DNA of 64,000 nucleotides from Eleusine coracana subsp. coracana (taxonomy: Eukaryota; Streptophyta; Magnoliopsida; Poales; Poaceae). Below the pieces are notes generated by a model that made no database searches, was not told the origin of the DNA, and saw only the letters and a program-made list of their open reading frames with translations. This document shows, one piece after another, positions 44,777 through 56,900 of this stretch. The DNA lies in the NCBI GenBank assembly GCA_032690845.1, contig CM064422.1, forward strand, positions 1,240,001 through 1,304,000, read 5' to 3'. Both the position numbers and the translations under genes were made by a program. Numbering within the stretch: position 1 is the stretch's first letter; each line of letters starts with the position of its first letter.

Positions 44777-45332
44777 TGACATGATCTAAGTGCAATGATG
44801 CAAATGGTGAAAAATTAAACCAAAAATAAAATTATTGTTAAGGGTATAAATGGAAGAGATCGGATGGTGGAAAGGCTTAAAAATATATCGTACTTTGTGA
44901 AGCTTCTAGATGCAATATTGTCAAGAAATGGTGGGGATCACATGATTACCTGCGTGGCTTTCACAGCCCTAAATTTTTTTTGTTAGTTCTTTTTTCATGT
45001 TGATACCATCCCAAATTTGTACATGTGGAGATCAATACACACAAATAAAAAATGCCATGTTAAAATTATGGAATTAATGAGTCAGAAAAAGATACAAACT
45101 TGAGAGCACTGGCGTTGCATATTCCCCAGCTCGTGATATTAATTTAGCTGAAGACCTATCATAAGTGTGACATCTGATCTAAGTGCAATGATGCAAATGG
45201 TGAAAATTTCAACTAGAAATAAAATTACCGTTTTTTAAGGGTCTAAATGTAATAGATCAGATGGTGAAAAGGCTTAAAAAGATATCATACTTTGTGAAGG
45301 TTCTAGATGCAATATTGTTAAGAAATGGTGGA
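44777..45332. repeat. Direct repeat, two units of about 160 bp
   Basis: Unit one is 44777-44935 and unit two 45167-45332. They share GATCTAAGTGCAATGATGCA, AAAGGCTTAAAAA, ATACTTTGTGAAG and TTCTAGATGCAATATTGT in the same order. The second unit is interrupted at its end by the SINE at 45333. No coding content. Confidence 0.75.
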
Positions 45333-45629
45333 CGGACGTGAAAGGGCATGTAACTTAGTGGTTACAAGAGCCTCAGTAACATCTCAGGTCCTGGTTTCGA
45401 CTCTCCATGGGAGCAAATTTACTAGGATTTAACGACATTTTACTTTCAGTGGTAGGTGACGCTCCCGTCGACAGCAAGGCGTCAATAACGACTTCGTCAA
45501 TTTCGAAGGTTTACCGGCTCAATCTTTAAGGATGCTCATAGGGATAGGGTTTATGTACGTGTATTCATAGGGATGAGCGTGCGTGCGTTGTGAGTATCTG
45601 AGTTATACCATGTAATCTCAAAATAAAAA
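45333..45629 (+). mobile_element. SINE (Au-like), tRNA-derived
   Basis: A 297 bp element flanked by a perfect 13 bp duplication AAGAAATGGTGGA (45320-45332 and 45630-45642). It has an A-box-like TAGTGGTTACAAGAG near 45355 and a B box GGTTTCGACTC at 45393-45403, the internal pol III promoter. The 3' part contains TGCTCATAGGGATAGGG and a second ATAGGGATGAGCGTGCGTGC, as in plant Au SINEs, and it ends in an A-rich tail. The homologous repeat unit near 44925 is the empty site. Confidence 0.85.
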
Positions 45630-45642
45630 AAGAAATGGTGGA

Positions 45643-46733
45643 GGAACGTGTGTTTATTTCCTATTTCGAGAAAAAGATCTAGTTGTAAATTAGCACGTGC
45701 ATATCCCACGTCCTGTATTTGCCACAATGACAATCTGAGGGCTAGTAATCAATTGATGACATGGGCTCGTTGTTTTGCATGAAAACACACATATTGTAAT
45801 ACTAGAAGATTATCCATGTGATCCCAACACCAATTCATGCAATCTGAGGGCTGGTATTGTTTTGCGGATAACGCATGTGTTTTAATATACTAGAAGATTA
45901 TCCATGTGATTAAATGAAACCAGTGATATAACTCCATCAGAAAGGCACAGTTAGTTGAGAACAACACGGGAAGAACAAAGCATGATCCCAACACCAATTC
46001 ATGCAAGCATGGTTGTACTGGCCGCTAAGCATCAAGGCGGATGAGGAAACAGAGCGATACACAATATCAGATTAAAAGGACACGAAAGACTTCTTGTTTA
46101 GTCTGCCAACCTAGAACCTTGGACGTTCACAGCAATCTGACAAGAGCGTGGTCCTCCATACATCCAACCCTTGCCGTCTTATATCATCACAAATCCCTAT
46201 ACACATACAAGATCCACTCTCCTGCATGGTACATCCAACGGAATATGAATGTGACGACTTTGTATCATGTCACATGTGGCTCCTCTCACCACTAGTGTAC
46301 TCCTTTCTCGATCTCGATCCGAGCGAGAGCCGAATGGAACAGGGACGCCCCTTTGTTGTTGCTCGCCTTTCTCCTCTCTGTTTCGGTAATTGAGTTTCGA
46401 AACTGCCGCCTCCGCAATCCCCGCTCTCAATTAGTTCGCTAATCCACCCATCCGTCGACTCTCGTCTTCTTCCCCGGCCCTCGATTCCCACACAACTGCT
46501 CGACTCGAGTAGTACACGATCGCATACTTGTTGCCGGGTCATGGCCACGACCACCACGCTGGGGCACGGCGCGCGTACGTGACCACCCGCGCGTGCGTGC
46601 GCTGGGGCACCATTACCCCGTGCCCGTGCCGTTTTCCACCTACAAGTTGGGAGAGTTGCATCTTCCATATCATCAAAAAAAAAAAAAAAAAAAAAAATTT
46701 GGGAGTTGAATCTGTCAGTGTGGCCGCTGCAAA
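45643..46733. other. Intergenic with short duplications; upstream region of the J-domain gene
   Basis: At about 45730-45910 and 45960-46010 the phrases CAATCTGAGGGCT, CTAGAAGATTATCCATGTGA and GATCCCAACACCAATTCATG each occur twice in staggered order, indicating local duplication. A run of about 22 A (46675-46697) lies 40 bp before the J-domain start. No separate gene is supported; minus-strand open frames overlap the GC-rich first exon region. Confidence 0.45.
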
Positions 46734-48532
46734 ATGCGCGGCGATCATCAACTGATGGAGCCGCGGCGGCGGCAGCAGCAGCGCCCACCACCACCAGGCG
46801 ATCGAGCGGCGATGGCGGCGGGGGACGCGGACGCCGGCAAGGCGCAGGCGGCGCGGGAGGTGTGCGCGGCGTCGGCCGCCTTCGCGTCGTGCACCCACCG
46901 CCGCCGATCCCCGCGCAGGCCGTGCTTCGTCGACTGGTACCTCGTCCTCGCCGTGAGTAGTGCGCTTATTTCCTCTTTCCACTTTTCATTCATTCGGTTC
47001 GGCAACCCTTTTTTTCTGCCAGTCCTGTTCGATCTCGATTCTCCTTTGGCTTTTTTTTCTGCATTTCTGATGATGGTGAATTGGTGACCGACGCACGCAT
47101 GCAGATCGGCGAGGCCGCGTCGGAGGAGGCCGTCAGGCGGCGGTACAGACAGCTCGGTAAGCCAGCACAGCAGGGATTAATTGGATGTTGATCTCTGATG
47201 ATGATCGCGCCAATGCAGGTGTGCATGATTAGAGGAATGATTTGAATATTTTTTTTTTGATTCTGTGTTTTTTGGACGCGCGTGTTCCAGCGCTGCAGCT
47301 GCACCCGGACAAGAACAGGCACCCCAAGGCAGAGGTCGCCTTCAAGGTCGTCTCCGAGGTGCGGGTCTCGACGCACTCCCTCACACCCTTTCTAGTCTAT
47401 ATAGCTTCTCAATTCTCGTGACGCTTTCTTCTCCCTTGGAATCTCTGCCCTTTTTCCTCTTCTGGCTCCGGCGTGCGTGCCTGCTCCTGCTGTCCTACTA
47501 GTAGTAGTAGTACATTATATTAGTAGTACTGATTAAGTAATCTTCGTACTAGTACTGGCATCCGTTCATCACCAGCCGTGTTATTTTTGCAATGCATCTG
47601 ATGACAACAGTGTAAGTGCGTAGTAACTTTCAACTTGTTCATTTGAATAGGAGGAATGTAGTAGGGTTCTTATCTGTACAGCTCACACCAGTGGTGGTGA
47701 TGGGTGTTAATTCGCGATCCTTCACGGCGCCCGTGCCGCCAGGGTAGTGCCGCCTTGACGCGACGCGAACGGCTGGCGTTCCGAATCTGCTTTACTGCTC
47801 CATTCACGAGCTGATTGCATTAGGTAACTGATGAATGAACAGTGCACCAGCATGGAGGACTAATAATCAAACAACAATGTTTTCAGAGCATTCATTCACG
47901 GAATCATGGATGGAGAGTGGATTAATTAATCTGACGATCACGGTTTCTGCATGCAGGCGCACGCGTGCCTGACGGACAAGGCGCGGCGGCGGGCCTTCGA
48001 CGCGGACCGGCGCGCCAGCTTCTGCGCCGCCTGCCACGACCGTCACGTTCTGTCCGCCGCCAGTGCCAGGCAGACAGCGGCGGCGGCGACCGACAAGAGA
48101 CCGGCGGCCACCGTCTCGGCGTGCAGGCCCACTCCGCAGTCGGTAGCGGCCAAGCCGCGGGTGAGGAAGCCGCCGCCGCCGCCTCCTCCGGCTCAGGCGT
48201 TGCGCGACGTGCAGAACCGGATGCGTGACGAGTGTCGCGTCATCGACAGCTGCCTGCGCGTCAACAACGCCTCGGCGTGCGCGCGCCGCCGCCAGTCGTT
48301 CCCGCTCTTCGACCCCTCCGACCGCCGCAGCTTCCCGGACTACCCTCACGCGCGCCCGCCGCTGTCGCCCTTGGGCGAATATTCCCTGTTCCGCCGGTTC
48401 GAGGAGGAGCAGCGTCTCGACCAGAACACGAACCAGAGGTGGTGCAGAAGCGGCGGCGAGTCGCCGGTGTACCAGGTCAGGACGGCGCCGCCGGAGCGCG
48501 CCACGGGAATGCATCATCATCGTTCCTGGTGA
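46734..48532 (+). CDS. J-domain (DnaJ-like) protein
   Basis: Four exons: 46734-46952, 47105-47156, 47291-47358 and 47957-48532, all GT-AG with consistent phase, about 304 residues. ATG 46755 is an alternative start. The J domain begins at DWYLVL (end of exon 1), continues through AVRRRYRQLA, has the essential LHPDKN motif in exon 3, and ends with AHACLTDKARRRAFDADR in exon 4. It is followed by a Cys pair (FCAACHD), a poly-Pro tract (PPPPPPP) and a Ser/Arg/Pro-rich tail without G/F or zinc-finger repeats, so it is a class C (type III) J protein. It would stimulate an Hsp70 ATPase; client and location are unknown, and no signal peptide or membrane helix is seen. Confidence 0.9.
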
Positions 48533-49531
48533 AACCCAGAATTAGCTAGGACGGTTTCTTTTTAATTAGTTTCCTTCTTTTCCCTCTCGAAAAAGAAGTG
48601 TCCAAATTTGCATTCGAATGAATTCCTTCCCACTATTTCTTTCCCTGGCAATGCAATACAAGCGTAGTTTTTGAATTATCAGCAATGAAACAAATTTTAT
48701 GGCAACCAAACAATGAAGATGACACAAAGCGCAAAACGCTGAATCGGTGGACACGTATTGGCGTATGATCTCTATGTAAAATAGCCCCGCAAAAATCATG
48801 ATTCAAAAAGTAAAATGAACTTGAATTCACCTACTATATATGAAGGTTGCAAAAATTGGATCAGTTGAACCTTCAGAACGAACGTATACAAAAAAAAAAG
48901 TAGATGCTACCAATTTCTTTCTTTTCCCTCTTGAAGATGTGTCCAGAATTTAACATTGACATTGTTCTCTCTCTCTTTTTTTTCCAGGAGACGCTGAAGT
49001 CTAAACTGCACCTAATTCGGTTTAAACTTTTTAGTGAAGTAACTTGGTGATTTGAACCTAGCTACTAATCCCATCAGCAATAGCCCTTAATAGAAATGCC
49101 ACAATGTAACGCATCAAACTGTAAGATGGATGAAATAAACCTTGCATGCCAAAAAGAGTTGTAAGTAAACTGGAAACCCTTCCCTTCTATCTTTCTTATT
49201 TTTTTTCTCATCCAGACCTAAATATTTGCAAGTATTCACTTTTGCAGGGCGCATCCAAGGACGCACCATATCCCCAACACCAAGTTTAGGAAGCGAGTTC
49301 CACGACTCCAAATTTTTTGAACAAAACATGCCACTTAACACACATACTAATTTACAGCAACAGTGCAGCACAAATACCAACATATGGTCTCAATCATATT
49401 ATAAACCGAACGTAACATTTATATATATATATTTTTTTTTGCCTGTCAGCGTCTCCAGGATTCGCATCACAATCCACAACACAGAGAGATGCATGAAACT
49501 TCAGAAGCAGCGAACTGTAAGCACATGTTTC
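48533..49531. other. Intergenic; first copy of a dispersed local repeat (about 48640-48895)
   Basis: Contains GGATCAGTTGAACCTTCAGA followed by ACGAACGTATACA. Similar blocks occur at about 52710-52770 and 53660-53840. Apart from that the region is AT-rich with no gene, and it may include the 3' UTR of the J-domain gene. Confidence 0.45.
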
Positions 49532-52500
49532 CTACACATAAATCAGCTGCCCATCCTCGTTCTCCTCCAAATCCTCATCGTCCTCGTTCTGGAAATCCTC
49601 ATCATCCTCGTTCTCCAAATCCTCATCGTCCTCGTCAACATCTTCAAATTCCTCTAAATCTTCAATCTCCACAGAATCTGCAAACACAGTGCCCATCTCA
49701 CCAGACCTAATTAATTCTTTGTTGGTCACCGAATGTTCTCCAGAAGCCATATCCAGAAAATCCCTCCTCTGGCCACGGTATGATCCTGATGATGGATGCA
49801 TAATTTTGGCTCCGGCATACTCACAATGGAAGCAGCGACCTTTTTCTCAAAAGCAAAACAGGAAACAGAAGGTATCATTACCAGACACACAAATAAAATA
49901 AATGCTAACATCACAACAGGCAACACTATAAACCAAAACTAACTTTGCCCAGGAATGAAGAAGAGTCAACCTACGAGAGGAATATTTGCAATAACATTAC
50001 TGTCATGCAGCTTCACTATTGCGTGCTACTGTCTGTGACATTAATAAGGAGTGTCAAAGGTTCTTCTGATTCAACTATTACTTGGGGATGTAATGTCACA
50101 GGTGACCGCTATTGTTGATGCACCAAAATACAATGAAAACTGAACGTGTTTATTATGAGATACATCTACTATTGGTCTTTGTGCCGTACATCTGAACCTC
50201 AATAAAACTCGGAGCCCAGCTGCTGACACTTCAGTGCGGTGCAGTGTGCAACAAGCATATAAGAATTTTACAACAGAAGGATGTCTAGGGCTCTAGGCCA
50301 CAACAAACATAAAGTATAAATTGCACGGCACTGAACACACAGTATGCTAGTAATAGTTAAGGCAATGCCATAACAGCACTCAAACTAAATCAAGCGATAC
50401 GTTTTTTGCGCTAAAAGTGTGATATTTGGTCACATATGGCAACAAAGTTAGGTACTATTGTCATTCATAAACAACAGAGAAAACTGAAGCAATAATTCAT
50501 CAAACAGTTTCATATACCAAATTTGTTTTGTTTTGTGGGGGCACTTCGTCACTGTGCAAGGTGAGCTAATCTTGTGTTCTGGTGCACAAATCAGATCATG
50601 GCTTTGCATGAGAAATAGACAGCCATGTCACCCACTTAAAGGCATAAAAAAGAGAGAAATAATCTAATGCAGTAACAGGTCACAAGAACATACCGGAAAA
50701 TTCTGTTGACTCTGATACGGGGCTCAGAAATGGTTCAACCTCCATGTTATCACAATCATTGCTATACTCCATGAACCAGAGCTCAGGAGCTGCATCTGCA
50801 AGATGTGGCCGTATCACCCAGACATTGATATGTGAGAATGGGTACCCATTCTGGTTATGGAAGTAACCGAATCTGCCATCCTCGGGTATCTCAGAGTTCA
50901 CCCCACAGATAGCATGAATCTTGTACTCCTCATACTCATCTCCCTGGAATTTGTTGAGGCAATTGGTTCAGAAAGTAATGACCAGAAATGCCACTACTAC
51001 AACAATAGTAAGCAAGGGCAGCAAACAAAGATAAGAGAAACGAACTTGCCTTTATCCTTGCATGCTCCTGGAATGCAGCTTCAATCCTTCTGCGAATCAA
51101 TGTCTGATGGGCCTCAAATTCTTTCAATCTGACTGAGTTCAGGGACACGCACGGGGTCCACCTAACCTGCCCCACAGGCTTGTTAGGTGGATGATTTTCT
51201 GAGAGAACCTTGGAGATGGTCTGAACATCAATGGCGGAGAGACATTTAGCCTTGAACAGCCGCTCCAATGTCGCCTTAACTGCCTGCGGCAACAAAGCTG
51301 CAAAGTGTGCTAGTGCAATGGGGTTGGGGTGAAATGCTGCTGTAGCAGCGGATTGAAAGGCGTCATAACACTTGTCAACGGGTTCCAAAGAATGTCCCGA
51401 CTGGCCCAACTTTTGTGAAACAAGTATGAGATCAGAGATGTTGTCACTCTTATCAGAATGAGGATTGATGGTCTGGCAAAAGGCAACAAGGCCATCGAGG
51501 GAACGGAGCTCAACGAGTGCAAGGCGATCCATGCGGATCATGTCCACTTCAAACTCCAGCTGTGGAGGAAATGCTGTGTCATACCAGATAGTGTTCAGAA
51601 GGATGTTAGCAACAGGGTCGAAGGGACCGTAGCAGTGGCCAGCCATCAAGAGGGCCCGGTGGAGGCGGGAGCGCAGGAGATTAGTTGGCATCCTTGAAAT
51701 TGCCTCGAGGTAGAACCCGTGGATCTTATCAAGGAGCACTCTACGAATGGAGAGTTCGTGGTCGATACCCAGAGTGCATGTGCTTGGCAAATTGAGTATG
51801 CCCAACCTCCCAGAGGCATAGAAAGAGGAAGCCTGAGGGTGTGCTTCGTTCAGCTCTCCTTTCGAGCATACTTCAGAGATGACCTTCATGATAGTGTTGC
51901 TGAGACAGCCTTCTGAAACCCGGGGCTGCTGCAGGAGCGTATGGAATTCTTCATACGAGAAGCCAGAGCAACGGTGTTGAACACAAGTTTATCGGGATGT
52001 GGACACATAGCAGCACGAGCGGCACAGGCGAGAGCTATCATGGCGGTAGGGTGATCGGTGGTGAAGGCGTGGCAGGCACGAAGCTTCTCGATGAGGTGCA
52101 CTGCACCTAGGAGATCACCGTCGGCGTGGACCAGGTAGAACAGAGCTTCCTTGGTGTGAAGGTAGCGGAAGAAGCTAGTAAGGAAAGTAACGAGGCCCTG
52201 AATCGATCGAGCCACGATGCTTTTGGCGCCCGTGAACATCGAGGATACCTCATCCTCCTTGGACAGCCTCCCCTCTTTCAGCTCGACGTATTCCGTCGAC
52301 TTGCTCCTGTTGCCAGGTTGTGATCTCTTTCTCTTCTTCTCCCCACGCTCTCGTTGCTCCGTCTGGTTCGCCTCCTCTTCATCAGGTGAGACCCCATGAA
52401 AGAATGTGTTGAGTATGATGTTTGAGACGGGGTCGAGGAAGCCGAAGCAGAGGCCGAACTCGCCAACGCGCGGAATCAGCGAGGGCGGCAGCCAATTGAG

Positions 52501-52611
52501 AGCCTCCCTGTAGTGCGAGCAGATGATACCCATCAACCGCGACTTATAATGGTCGTCATCGCTGAGTGGTTGGCCGGCCACCGGGTCGGCGCCGGGGACG
52601 GCGAGAGCCAT
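49532..52611 (-). CDS. PIR2-like helical domain / DUF3615 protein, frameshifted
   Basis: Three coding exons: 51050-52611, 50694-50943 and 49532-49839. Exon 1 holds two related helical repeats: one with SHYREALNWLP and FGFLDPVSNIILNTF, one with LEAISRMP and YGPFDPVANILLNTIWYD, the arrangement of grass PIR2-like/DUF3615 proteins. The first repeat's frame ends at TGA 51886, but the continuing frame is already sensible from about 51950 (EEFHTLLQQPRVS), so a one-base loss or two-base gain lies near 51950-51956. Exons 2 and 3 encode the DUF3615-like part (GRFGYFHNQNGYPFSHINVW, then CFHCEYAG) and an acidic tail (EDVDEDDEDLENEDDED). Intron 1 uses a GC donor (AAG|GCAAGT). Without the shift it would be about 706 residues. 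The function is unknown. It may be a recent pseudogene or a sequencing error. Confidence 0.78.
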
Positions 52612-52806
52612 TGAGTGGATCTAGGGTTTGCTTACTGCCTTTGAGAGGAGAGGGGAAGAACAAGGGGACGGTGGATTGTGTGATCGAGAGATAGGATTTC
52701 GGGCGATTTCTGGTAAATTGAATTTCATTACCGGATCAGTTGCACCGTCAGAACGAGCGTATACAGAAATTTCGTTCATTGCTTCAAGTTTTTCGGATCA
52801 GCAGTT

Positions 52807-53645
52807 TTTTTTTTTTTGAAAGAAAGCGGCACTCTCATTCATTAAGAAGAAGAGAAATTACAGTATAGTGATTACAAAATACTAAGAGAAAGGCTGAACA
52901 ATAAAAACGAGGCAGCAGCGAACAGAACTACTCTGCTACAGAGGTACAAGCCAAGTGAAACATGGAGAAATCGTTCAAGATCATTGCTGCAAGTGCCGGG
53001 ACTGAAAGTTCACCCGATCGAAGATTCTCCTATTTCTCTCCTTCCAGATGCCCCACCAAAAAAAGAACAAGATTCCAGTATTTCTTCGTTTCTCCTTTTT
53101 GGTGCCTGAGCTCTGAAGTCGACTCAGCCATTGCAGTGGTGAACCATTAGCACCCATTTCATTGTAATTTGGCAGATTGAAGTAATCAGCTATCTTGTTC
53201 CATACCGCCTCAATGTAGTTGCATCCTGTAAGCAAATGGGTTGTGGTGAATGCAGTTTGGGTTGCAATCCCAATTTCTTTTGGCCATGTTGTCAGCTGTT
53301 AAGACTCTATTATGCATAATCAGCCATGCAAAGAACTTGTACTTCGGTTCAGTTGAGGCCTGCCATATAGATTTAGCTAGGAAACGAGCCATTGCTCCAT
53401 GGAACTGGCAATCATAGGCTGATGCTATAGTATTGATGATTGGATGTCCAGCACCAATGGATTTGATCTCTCTGGTCAGTTAAATTGATATTGTCGATGG
53501 CCATGAACAGCATGACAAATTCCTCCACCAATGTTGGGCTGTCAATTCTTTTACAGTTTCTGATCCAATTGAAGTTATTAAGTTCCACTGCCACACTTCA
53601 CTTCTTGAATCTTGTCACTGCATAGAGATTTGGTGCTAGTTTCTT
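52807..53645 (-). mobile_element. LINE 3' end (5'-truncated), with poly(A) and TSD
   Basis: Minus-strand insertion whose poly(A) tail reads as a T run at about 52807-52817. It is flanked by GGATCAGCAGTT at 52795-52806 and 53646-53657, a target duplication. The body encodes the zinc-binding reverse-transcriptase tail domain (zf-RVT): WQASTEPKYKFFAWLIMHNR and LTADNMAKRNWDC, then YIEAVWNKIADYF and WWGIWKERNRRIF. Frames are interrupted. Only the last roughly 0.8 kb of the element was inserted, as is usual for LINEs. Confidence 0.8.
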
Positions 53646-53657
53646 GGATCAGCAGTT

Positions 53658-53987
53658 AGCAAATAGGCACAAATTATCGCAATGAAAAGGATCCAAAGCA
53701 CAACCCAGAATAAGTGGAGACACATTTGGTGAAACGGCTCAACAAATTCAAGACTGAAAAAGTAATTGAGTTCCATTTCAAGTACAACGGTTACAAATAT
53801 TGGAGCATTTGCACCTTCAGAACGAAGTATACAGCATAGTAGATACGACTTATCCTATAAGGTACACGAATTGACACTTTGTTTCATTGGTACATTGCTC
53901 AAACGTGCTCAAAACAGTTGATCCATTCCAGAAGACTGGAAGCCCTAGTGCTGCTTCTGCTAGCAAAGGAAGATGGGCGGGAAGATG
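53658..53987. other. Downstream region of PUM24; third copy of local repeat
   Basis: Between the LINE target site and the PUM24 stop codon. It contains TTTGCACCTTCAGAACGAA and GTATACAGCAT (about 53806-53836), related to the blocks at 48858-48893 and 52733-52768. The last part is the likely 3' UTR of PUM24. Confidence 0.45.
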
Positions 53988-56900
53988 TCACTTCTCCACT
54001 GGCTTGTGGTCTGGGGTTTTCAGAACACCACTATCAATCAGCGGTTGCAGCTCAGATTTTGCTAGATCCTTCACCTTCGAACTTGGAGATTCCATGAAAG
54101 CTGCAACAACCTTAGAACTGCAATAACAACGACATCAAGAATACTCATTAGATAAATACAATAACATCATGCAAGTAAAATCACATATTGATTAAGAGCA
54201 GATTGCAAGTTTCCTAGGGAAACTGACTAGAAAAAAATCCTTCAGAAAACAAAAGGTTCACAGAGCAAGATTGCAAGTTTGCAACAACAAAAAAAATGTT
54301 TAAATTTTCGCATTATCACAGAAACATAATGTGCCCCTATGAGTTTTTGGAAGCACCAGAACACTATTACTAAGTAAAAACAAAGTACCTGTGCCCATGG
54401 GCCCATATCTTGCACTTCCCTTTCAGAGCCTTTTTCCAGAGAATGACAGCAAATGCAGGACAGTCAATTATTAGTTTTCTGATTACACGGCTGGAATGGA
54501 AGTTCTCAAAGGCATGTTCAATATCTTCCATCTTTGGTTGCGCTGCATCAGAAGCTATTGCATCATGCAACATGTGGATCCTATCACTGATGCCCTCCAA
54601 AACATTGTCTTTTCCACCAACAGCGACCTACAGGTTTGCAAATGCCAGTGTAACTTGAGTTACAAAAATGTCAAGGAATTTATATAACGATGATAGCCCT
54701 GAATAGTCGAGAGCCAGACAAGAACAAGTAAACTGTGGGTAAGATTGTATGGAGATTCTGTACACTGTTACTACCGTACCAATAGACTCATCACTTAAAT
54801 CAACTAATAATAGGCCCAGGATACATAACATACCAAGAATAGGACATGAATAAATGAGATTACCTCATATAGTACATCTTTCCCAAAATTTGTTCGAAGT
54901 AACTCTCCAACATTTTCAGTGCAAGACTGGACTAGAGCCTGCAAAACAATCGAATAAATAAATAAGTAGTCAGTGAAGCCTCATTCCAATCTGACCAATT
55001 CTAAGACAATTAGCAGCCTACAATACATAACAGTCCTGTGCATAGCCATTTGTAGTTGCACTTAATGCTATCACTAGCAAATATGCTGCCAGCGCAACAT
55101 ACAAAGCTTGTATCCAAAAAATTGTGTCAGCAAGAAACATCACAGAGACAGAATCATCAAAACTGATGCCTTTAGAAACAACGTATCTTCTTTGCTAGGA
55201 TAGAACTTAACTACCGTTCCCAAATGGACAAACAGGCAATACAGCAAGTCACAAAACTGCAATGTTGCACAGCACAGAAAATAACTTTTTCCGCTTACTG
55301 TACCTCACAAAACACTGTACATGCTTTGCTAAAGGGTTTTGAAGAATGGGAATGCTGGGATTAGGATTCCTGTGACTAATGGGTATAAAGGGTATGAACG
55401 CTACCAATTATGGGTCATGCTCTAACCCTTATATTGCAAGATATTAACTTCTCAAGAGGAAGAAAGGGGGTTACCTCCTATATATCACTGCAGTTGAATA
55501 AGTAGAACATAGATAATGTTATGAGAATCACCTCAGCAAGCTCACTTTTGATCAACAACTCATGTCGCCTTTGTGATGGATCTTTTTTGCTGTCCGAAGC
55601 AATTTGAGTGCTCTCCGAAATGTCGTCCTCTTTATTAGCTGCAGCATCCACCTTATTTTCCAAGGTAACTTCAGTAGCATTCCCTGGCGCCTCGCCCTGA
55701 ATCAAAACAGTAAATATTTAGCAAGCTGTTCTCTTTAAACTTCTTAGGTCAGAATGGTCGAGTGGGAGTAGCTAACTTGCCTCCCTTGACATAATACAAG
55801 GCACACTGTAGCTCAGGCAAGCCAGATCAGCTGGAGGCAGATAGCGTGAGCAAAGAGGATGAAGTAATTGCAGCAATGGACGTCTCCCATTCTGTTACAG
55901 CAAGAAGAAATATTGAGTAATATTTAATGTGCACTACATGTTAAAAAACAAAATAAGCATCATTTTCCCTTTCACCTTGTCAAAAATAAGTTGGTTTAAA
56001 TTCTTTGCCAGCTCTTGAATCAAAATCTACCAAGTCAAAAGGAAGATATTAGGATTGCCATTTCTGATGGCTTGATAAGTCAGTAATATATACTAACACC
56101 ATGCAGCACTGCTGGTAACCAACCTTTGAAACAAGCTTTGTGTCATCAACAATGGAAAGAATGCAAGAAAGGAACTGGAGAAAGGAAATATGTTAGTAGA
56201 GGGCTGAGGATAAGTATATATCATGTGGAAGCACAAAATGAACTACTTTGTGATCCCTTTAGGAGTTACAACATTAAAATAACAATTTTCAACACTATCC
56301 TATTGGAGCACAAAAAAGGATGAAAATATCAACAGTACTTACCAGGCATCCAAAATCATTCAGAGCAAGCTTCAAAATGTGTCCCTTCAAGCTTTTGATG
56401 ATCTTCTTCCTTTCCTGAAGTTGTTCAAAATAAATTAATAATCAATATAACTCGAACATTACAAACCAAAACAATATGCAGAAAAAAGAAAATGAAATAG
56501 CATGTAATTTGATTTGCATGATACAAGGACCACAGACTTACTAAATCAAATCAAGATCAAATAAACAACGCAAGGCAACAATGGATTACACTATCAGTTA
56601 TTGCACTGCAATTGTAACTAAGGTATAACAGGAATTCGTTTTTAAAAGGGCCAGCTAATAAGGTACCTTTGCACTGCCATGCCTGAGGCAACTGATCGCT
56701 ATTTTTAAGCTATCCCTTGTATGCATTATCCGAACTATTACTGGTTCTGACAACCTTTTCTTCTTAGCTTTTGATTTCTTTGGTAGTTCAGTAGCAACTG
56801 ATGGTTCATCAACGTCCATTACTGATGATCCTTCGGTAAGAAGGGGGATAAGTTGACGAATCACGTCAGAGGCTGAGGTCTACAGAAACATGCATACATG

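Noticed and set aside
46270..47005. Several long minus-strand frames over the J-domain first exon
   Set aside because: Shadows of GC-rich coding sequence; the J-domain frame with splice sites explains the region.
47867..48520. 217-codon minus-strand frame opposite J-domain exon 4
   Set aside because: Antisense shadow of the GC-rich exon; no domain.
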